Shown here: in pieces, positions 59,034 to 64,000 of the stretch
Layout: the number at the start of each line of letters is the position of its first letter
Position numbering within the stretch: the first letter of the stretch is position 1
NCBI RefSeq assembly: GCF_035917575.1
Contig: NZ_CP109090.1
Location: 1,426,001-1,490,000 of the forward strand
DNA: 64,000 bases
Direction: 5' to 3'
DNA from: Streptomyces sp. NBC_01788
GTDB lineage: Bacteria > Actinomycetota > Actinomycetes > Streptomycetales > Streptomycetaceae
Made by a program: the position numbers and the translations under genes
Notes under the pieces: generated by a model
The model's input: only the letters and a program-made list of their open reading frames with translations
Database searches by the model: none
Told to the model about the DNA's origin: nothing

Positions 59034-60623
59034 ATGAAAACGTTCGATCGGTGGCTCACCTCCCCGTGGCGGCGCTCGCTGCTGGCCGCGCTCGCGGGTG
59101 CCCTGTTCGTGTTCGCCTTCCCCGCGCCGTCGCTGTGGTGGTTCGCCTACGTCGCGCTGGTTCCGTGGATCCTGCTGGCCCGTTCCGCTCCGACCGGGAG
59201 GCGGGCGGCGTACGACGGCTGGTTCGGCGGGCTGGGGTTCATGCTGGCCGTCTTCCACTGGCTGCTGCCGAACCTGAACGTGTTCACCGTCGTGCTCTCC
59301 GCGCTGATGGGCCTGCTGTGGGCGCCCTGGGGCTGGCTGGTGCGGCGGTTCCTGGCGGGAACGCCCTCGCCGGGGCGGGCGGCGGCCGCGCTGGTCGTGC
59401 TGCCGTCGGCGTGGCTGGCGGTCGAGCTCGTCCGGTCCTGGCAGGCGCTGGGCGGGCCGTGGGGCATGCTGGGCTCCAGCCAGTGGCAGGTGCCCCCTGC
59501 GCTGCGGCTGGCCTCGGTGGGCGGAGTGTGGCTGCTGAGCTTCCTGGTGGTGGCCGTCAATGTGGCCGTCGCACTGCTGGTCCCCCGGCAGACGGTCGCA
59601 GTCCGCGCGCCCCGGGTGACCGCGGCGGCCGGTCTCGCGGCCATGGCCGCGGCGACCTCCGCGGCGTGGGTGTGGGCGCCGCGCCCCGACGTCGACGGCC
59701 ACGCCCGGATCGCCGTCGTGCAGCCGGGCGTCGTGGCCGGCATCGAGAGCGGGCAGCGGCGGTTCGACCTGGAGGAGCAGCTGACCCGCCGGCTGGCGGG
59801 GCAGCACCCCGACCTGGTCGTCTGGGGCGAGAGCAGTGTCGGCTTCGACCTGGGCCACCGGCCGGACCTGGCGCGGCGCATAGCGGCGCTGTCCCGCGAG
59901 ACCGGCGCCGACGTGCTGGTCAACGTGGACGCCCGGCGCTCGGACCGGCCGGGCATATACAAGAGCTCGGTCCTCGTCGGACCGGACGGCCCGACCGGCG
60001 AGCGCTACGACAAGATGCGGCTCGTCCCGTTCGGCGAGTACGTCCCGACCCGCTCGGTGCTCGGCTGGGCGACCTCCGTCGGCCGGGCCGCGGGCGAGGA
60101 CCGCGGGCGGGGCACCCGGCAGGTGGTGATGAACGTCGGCCACGGCCTGCGCGTCGGCCCGATGATCTGCTTCGAGACGGCCTTCCCCGACATGAGCCGG
60201 CACCTCGCGCAGGACGGCGCGCGGGTGCTGCTCGCGCAGTCCTCGACGTCGACCTTCCAGCAGAGCTGGGCTCCCGAGCAGCATGCCTCGCTGGCCGCGC
60301 TGCGCGCCGCAGAGACCGGGCGGCCGATGGTGCACGCGACGCTGACGGGCGTGTCCGCCGCGTACGGCCCGCTCGGGCAGCGCGTCGGCTCCTGGCTGGG
60401 CACGGACCAGGGCACCGCGCGCGTGTACGACGTGCCGACGGCGCACGGCGTCACCCTGTACGTCCGCTTCGGCGACTGGCCCGCGCACGGCGCGCTGCTA
60501 GTGCTGGCCGTGCTGGGCGCGACGGAGAGCGTGCGGGCGCTCAGGCGGCGCCGGAGCGCTCCAGAACCGTCCGTACCACCCGTTCGCACAGTTCGTGGGT
60601 CTCCAGCGCGTCACGGGCACTGA
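59034..60623 (+). CDS. lnt: Apolipoprotein N-acyltransferase
   Basis: This 529-residue membrane enzyme N-acylates the Cys of lipoproteins. About seven TM helices (residues 15-210) precede a nitrilase-like domain with Glu in WGESSVG, Lys in YDKMRLVPFGEYVP and Cys in MICFETAFPD, the catalytic triad. ATG 59034 follows GGAGGG. The 3' end overlaps the convergent oxidoreductase by 83 bp, so the last ~28 codons (RTVRGSPARHGH end) are an unusual extension. Streptomyces commonly have two lnt genes; position suggests lnt2. Confidence 0.92.
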   Translation: MKTFDRWLTSPWRRSLLAALAGALFVFAFPAPSLWWFAYVALVPWILLARSAPTGRRAAYDGWFGGLGFMLAVFHWLLPNLNVFTVVLSALMGLLWAPWGWLVRRFLAGTPSPGRAAAALVVLPSAWLAVELVRSWQALGGPWGMLGSSQWQVPPALRLASVGGVWLLSFLVVAVNVAVALLVPRQTVAVRAPRVTAAAGLAAMAAATSAAWVWAPRPDVDGHARIAVVQPGVVAGIESGQRRFDLEEQLTRRLAGQHPDLVVWGESSVGFDLGHRPDLARRIAALSRETGADVLVNVDARRSDRPGIYKSSVLVGPDGPTGERYDKMRLVPFGEYVPTRSVLGWATSVGRAAGEDRGRGTRQVVMNVGHGLRVGPMICFETAFPDMSRHLAQDGARVLLAQSSTSTFQQSWAPEQHASLAALRAAETGRPMVHATLTGVSAAYGPLGQRVGSWLGTDQGTARVYDVPTAHGVTLYVRFGDWPAHGALLVLAVLGATESVRALRRRRSAPEPSVPPVRTVRGSPARHGH

Positions 60624-61452
60624 GCACCTTCCCGGCGCGTACGGCGTCGAGGAAGAACAGCACGGCCTGCTCGATGCCGCGCTGCCGGGCGACGGGCACC
60701 CAGTCGCCGCGTCGGCGCACGGTCGGCTGCCCCTTGTGGTCGACGGTCTCGGCGAGGTTCACCACCTGCCGTTTGGTGTCCTGCCCGGAGACCTCGAGGA
60801 TCTCCTCCGCCGAGCCGCTGAGCCGGTTCATCACGCCGAGCGCGGTGAATCCGTCCCCGGCGATCTGCAGCACGACGTGGTGCAGCAGGCCGTCACGCAC
60901 ACGCGCGCGTACGGTGACGTCGTCGACCTGGCCCGGCACCAGGAACCGCAGGGTGTCCACGACGTGGATGAAGTCGTCGAGGATCATCGTGCGCGGTTCC
61001 TCGGGCAGTCCGACGCGGTTCTTCTGCATCAGGATCAGCTCGCGAGGATGGTCGGCGCACTGCGTGTAGCCGGGTGCGTGGCGCCGGTTGAAGCCGACCA
61101 TGAGCGAGACGCCCCGCTCCTCGGCGAGCCCGACCAGACGCGCGGAGTCGGCGAGTTCGTAGGCGAGCGGCTTGTCCACGTACGTCGGCACGCCCGCCTC
61201 CAGGAGCCGGGTGACGATCTGCGGGTGGACGGCGGTGGGGGCGTGCACGAAGGCGGCGTCGAGGCCCTGGGAGAGCAGGGAGTCCAGGTCGGCGTGGCGC
61301 CGCTCCGCGGGCAGGTGCAGGCTGTCGGCGACCCGCCGGAGCGTCTCGGGCGTCCGGGTCTGCAGGTGCAGGTCGATCCCGGGTTTGAAGCCGAGCACCG
61401 GCAGATACGCCTTCTGCGCGATGTCGCCGAGTCCGATGCAGCCGACCTTCAC
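60541..61452 (-). CDS. Gfo/Idh/MocA-family oxidoreductase
   Basis: This 303-residue NAD(P)-dependent dehydrogenase has GCIGLGDIAQKAYLP as the nucleotide loop, APTAVHPQIVTRLLEAG, and YVDKPLAYELADS with the catalytic Lys (DKPLA). The second domain is a short beta-sheet. GTG 61452 has AAGGAG upstream. It lies 10 bp downstream of the monooxygenase gene on the same strand, so it is probably co-transcribed. Substrate unknown, likely a sugar or related polyol. Confidence 0.9.
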   Translation of the reverse strand: MKVGCIGLGDIAQKAYLPVLGFKPGIDLHLQTRTPETLRRVADSLHLPAERRHADLDSLLSQGLDAAFVHAPTAVHPQIVTRLLEAGVPTYVDKPLAYELADSARLVGLAEERGVSLMVGFNRRHAPGYTQCADHPRELILMQKNRVGLPEEPRTMILDDFIHVVDTLRFLVPGQVDDVTVRARVRDGLLHHVVLQIAGDGFTALGVMNRLSGSAEEILEVSGQDTKRQVVNLAETVDHKGQPTVRRRGDWVPVARQRGIEQAVLFFLDAVRAGKVLSARDALETHELCERVVRTVLERSGAA

Positions 61453-61462
61453 CTGGGCTCCT

Positions 61463-62647
61463 TCACCGCGCCGCCGTGCCTGACTGCACGGCAGCATACG
61501 GGGGCTGCGGCGGACGCCAGTCGGCGATGTCGTCGAAGCCGCGCAGGAGCAGGTCCGGGCTGATCCTGGACAGCGCGGCGATCGCGCCGTCGCGCAGGGC
61601 GATCCCGGCGCGGTTGCGCATGAGGTCCAGCCGCGCGGCCCTGACGGCCCGGCGGGCGACCGCGGTCGTGCGGGGCAGCCGGGCCGCGGTGTGGGCAGCG
61701 AGGTCGTCGGGGTGGTGGGCGAGGACGACGGCGTCCTCGATGGCCTGGTTGCCGCCCTGCCCGAGGGTCGGCGGCATGGCGTGGGCGGCGTCGCCGATCA
61801 GCACGGTCCGGCCGCGGTGGTGGGCGGGCAGCGGCCGGGCGATGTGGTGGACGTCGTGACGCAGCACATCCTCGGGGCGGGCGGCGGCGAGAACGGCGGG
61901 GACCGGGTCGTGCCAGTGCCCGAAGCGGCGCAGGAGTTCGGCCTGCTCGTCGTCGGCCGCGCGCTGTCCGGCGGGCGTGACGGCGGCGGCGTACGCGTAG
62001 ACCCTGCCGTCCTTGAGCGGGTGCGTGCCCCAGAGACATCCCCTGCCCCAGGTCTCGTGGGAGGCGAACTCGGCGCCGGGCACGGGGACCACGACCCGCC
62101 AGGTGGTGAATCCGGCGTAGACGGCACCGGGATGACCGGGGAACAGCGTGCGGCGCACGGCGGAGTGGACGCCGTCGGCGGCCACCACCAGGTCGGCTTC
62201 CAGGTCGCCGCCGGGGGTGCTCACGCGGGCCGGGCGGTGGTCGTCCCCGGGGTCGGCGAGGCGTGCCTCGGCGGCCGTACGGACGGTGCCGGGCGGGAGG
62301 AGCGCGGCCAGGGTGTCGATCAGGGTCGCCCGGTGCAGCAGAACGAGAGGGCCGCCGAACCGCTCGGCCGCCGCGCCGGCGTCCGTCCTGGCGATCCAGC
62401 GGCCGGACGGGCTACGCAGTCCGCCCTCGCCCTGCCAGGCGGCGAGATCACGGATCCGGTCGCCGACGCCGAGGACGTCCAGGGCGCGCAGGGCGTTCGG
62501 GGAGAGCGAGATGGCGGCGCCGACGGGCTCAAGGGTGGGCGCCCGTTCCGGCACGGTGACCTGCCGCCCACCGAGGTGCAGGGCCGCGGCCGCGGTGAGT
62601 CCTGCGATACCGCCGCCGATGACGACGGCGCGTGGCTGCTCGGGCAT
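61463..62647 (-). CDS. FAD-dependent monooxygenase
   Basis: This 394-residue class-A flavin hydroxylase has GGGIAGL (11-17) for the FAD adenine, VAADGVHSAVR (the DG motif), and GDAAHAMPPTLGQGG, which binds FAD ribityl. It starts at the ATG 62647. Divergent from a TetR gene with twin operators in between, it is probably induced by its substrate, which could be a phenol or other aromatic. The oxidoreductase gene 10 bp downstream likely belongs to the same transcript. Confidence 0.92.
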   Translation of the reverse strand: MPEQPRAVVIGGGIAGLTAAAALHLGGRQVTVPERAPTLEPVGAAISLSPNALRALDVLGVGDRIRDLAAWQGEGGLRSPSGRWIARTDAGAAAERFGGPLVLLHRATLIDTLAALLPPGTVRTAAEARLADPGDDHRPARVSTPGGDLEADLVVAADGVHSAVRRTLFPGHPGAVYAGFTTWRVVVPVPGAEFASHETWGRGCLWGTHPLKDGRVYAYAAAVTPAGQRAADDEQAELLRRFGHWHDPVPAVLAAARPEDVLRHDVHHIARPLPAHHRGRTVLIGDAAHAMPPTLGQGGNQAIEDAVVLAHHPDDLAAHTAARLPRTTAVARRAVRAARLDLMRNRAGIALRDGAIAALSRISPDLLLRGFDDIADWRPPQPPYAAVQSGTAAR

Positions 62648-62667
62648 GGCGCCTCCTGCACAGTTGG

Positions 62668-62681
62668 ACTACACCTGTAGT
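62668..62681. promoter_or_regulatory. TetR operator 1
   Basis: ACTACACCTGTAGT, perfect 6-bp arms, between the monooxygenase and TetR starts. Confidence 0.65.
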
Positions 62682-62701
62682 GGACCGGCGGATTCGACGA
62701 T

Positions 62702-62715
62702 ACTACGGACGTAGT
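62702..62715. promoter_or_regulatory. TetR operator 2
   Basis: ACTACGGACGTAGT, same half-site ACTAC(A/G) as operator 1, centre-to-centre 34 bp away. Confidence 0.65.
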
Positions 62716-62756
62716 GCCAGTCACCAGGGGTGCAGTCGCCGGGTAGGTTGATCTCC

Positions 62757-63365
62757 ATGTCCGCACGTCCCGAGAGCGCTCAGCGCGCCGATCTCGTCGC
62801 CGACACCGCGCTCGCTCTGCTCGCCGAGCGCGGGATGCGTGGTCTGACGCACCGGGCGGTCGACGAGAGGGCCGGGTTGCCGCAGGGCTCGACGTCGAAC
62901 CTCGCCCGCACCCGGCAGGCCCTGCTGGAACTGACGGTGCGGCGGCTGGCCGAGCGTGAGGCGCGGGTGCTCGCGCTGCACGAGATGCCCGACCCACGCA
63001 CCGGAGGTCTCGACTCGCTGGTGGACGGACTGGCACTGGCCACCCACCGGGCCCTGACCCGCAACCGGGCCCTGACCCTCGCCCGCTACGAACTCTCCCT
63101 GGAGGCCACCCGCCGCCCGGAGCTGCGCTCCCACTTCGACGCGGCGGGTGCCCGTTTCCGCGACCAACTCGGCGCGCTGGTCTCGGCGATGGGCTCGACC
63201 GCCCCGGAGCGGCACGTACTGTCCCTGGTCGCCTGGGCGGACGGGCTCATGTACTCCTGCGTGGCGGGGTCCTTCCACGCACGGGTACCGGAGCTGGACG
63301 AACTGCGCGCGGGGCTGCGGGAGTTGCTGGAGGGGATGTTCGGCACCGGAAAACCCTTGGTGTAA
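62757..63365 (+). CDS. TetR-family regulator
   Basis: This 202-residue repressor has an N-terminal HTH (about 15-60: LLAERGMRGLTHRAVDERAG, PQGSTSNLARTRQALLELTV) and a helical ligand domain. It starts at ATG 62757. Divergent from the monooxygenase, with two matching palindromes in the gap, it almost certainly represses both itself and the monooxygenase operon until the ligand is bound. Confidence 0.93.
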   Translation: MSARPESAQRADLVADTALALLAERGMRGLTHRAVDERAGLPQGSTSNLARTRQALLELTVRRLAEREARVLALHEMPDPRTGGLDSLVDGLALATHRALTRNRALTLARYELSLEATRRPELRSHFDAAGARFRDQLGALVSAMGSTAPERHVLSLVAWADGLMYSCVAGSFHARVPELDELRAGLRELLEGMFGTGKPLV

Positions 63366-63393
63366 CGGCCCGGGTGCGGGCCAAGATCAGGGC

Positions 63394-63909
63394 ATGACGA
63401 CCGAGCGACGACAAGAGCCTGCCACGAACGCCTCCGAACGCGCCATGCTGGAAGGCTGGTTGGACTACCACCGGCAGACGCTGGCGTGGAAGTGCGAGGG
63501 CCTGACCGACGAGCAGTTGCGCACCGCGTCCGTGGAGCCCTCCGAACTGACCCTGATGGGTCTGGTGCGGCACATGGCCGAGGTGGAGAGGCACTGGTTC
63601 CGCAATATGCTCCTACTGGACGACCTCGGACCGATCTACTTCAGCGAGCAGGACCCGGACGGCGACTTCCACGTCACCGACGCGGACACCTGGGCGGAGG
63701 CGTACGCCACCTGGCAGTCCGAGATCGAGACCGCCCGCCGGAACGCCGCGGGCCTCGGCCTGGACGAACTGTCGCAGGGCAAGAGCAGGCGCACCGGCGA
63801 ACCGTTCAACCTGCGGTGGATCTACACCCACATGATCGAGGAGTACGCCCGGCACAACGGGCACGCCGATCTGCTCCGCGAGCGGATCGACGGTGCGAGC
63901 GGGGACTGA
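63394..63909 (+). CDS. DinB-superfamily protein (DUF664)
   Basis: This 171-residue four-helix-bundle protein has VRHMAEVERHWF and HMIEEYARHNGHADLLRERI, giving the three metal-binding His residues of DinB/YfiT folds. In actinobacteria such proteins are often mycothiol-dependent transferases. ATG 63394. The last 91 bp of the window hold no gene I can support. Confidence 0.88.
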   Translation: MTTERRQEPATNASERAMLEGWLDYHRQTLAWKCEGLTDEQLRTASVEPSELTLMGLVRHMAEVERHWFRNMLLLDDLGPIYFSEQDPDGDFHVTDADTWAEAYATWQSEIETARRNAAGLGLDELSQGKSRRTGEPFNLRWIYTHMIEEYARHNGHADLLRERIDGASGD

Positions 63910-64000
63910 ACCCGGCACCCGGCGTCAGCCGCGGGCGCGGTGGCACACCCCTTACGGGGCCCAGGATCACCCGTCCGTGGCATCCTCCGCCCGGCCGCGT

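Overview
The window is high-GC actinobacterial chromosome and almost certainly Streptomyces. The evidence is strong G/C third-position bias, frequent GTG starts, GTGA/ATGA overlaps, likely leaderless transcripts, an XRE-DUF5753/DUF397 developmental-regulator locus, a second EF-Tu gene and a c-di-AMP riboswitch on a cell-wall hydrolase gene. From memory the gene order resembles the tap - bio - purB - tuf3 - lnt2 stretch of the Streptomyces coelicolor chromosome. No search was run.

Left part (1-19.7 kb): an IS110-family transposase runs off the left edge and has a structured non-coding leader. It is followed by a PlsC-like acyltransferase, secreted tripeptidyl aminopeptidase, a riboswitch-controlled NlpC/P60 hydrolase, an ATPase/XRE/DUF397 regulator trio, the divergent biotin genes (bioF <-> bioBAD), a methyltransferase, an ABC/FtsX exporter, a GNAT enzyme, a pair of CNNM (CorC/HlyC) transporters and an SGNH hydrolase gene.

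Accessory islet (19,703-24,546): a 4.8-kb insertion interrupts the 3' end of the SGNH gene. A 17-bp direct repeat marks both ends. The original SGNH C-terminus survives, displaced, to the right of the right repeat. The islet holds the first 51 codons of a large serine recombinase (the likely integrase), a decayed RHS-repeat gene split by a complete IS630 with TA target duplication, a two-TM protein directly behind the RHS end, an Asp-box beta-propeller lipoprotein, and a truncated IS630 copy in inverted orientation.

Middle part (24.7-41.3 kb): purB and mug, a ROK regulator, a degenerate ~20-bp repeat tract, a GntR regulator with a dre-like palindrome, an ECF41 sigma factor, an alpha/beta hydrolase, then a two-gene operon (SWIM zinc finger + large DUF6493-like repeat protein). 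That operon is preceded by a textbook RecA-independent (PafBC-type) DNA-damage promoter and is the best candidate for an undescribed system. A TM-ACT-GNAT fusion, a PLP sulfur-amino-acid lyase with a divergent Lrp regulator, and a DUF885 metallopeptidase-like protein follow.

Right part (41.4-64 kb): sbcCD, YigZ, a SixA-like phosphatase overlapping a cysteinyl-tRNA-synthetase-like protein that has lost its catalytic motifs, small metabolic genes, a divergent XRE-cupin/EamA pair, left-handed beta-helix enzymes, DedA, a thioesterase, a surface-exposed membrane protein, a spermidine-synthase-like protein, a tuf3-type EF-Tu, a TVP38 membrane protein, an SDR, apolipoprotein N-acyltransferase, a Gfo/Idh oxidoreductase, a flavin monooxygenase with a divergent TetR and twin operators, and a DinB-like protein. 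No rRNA, tRNA or CRISPR array was found.
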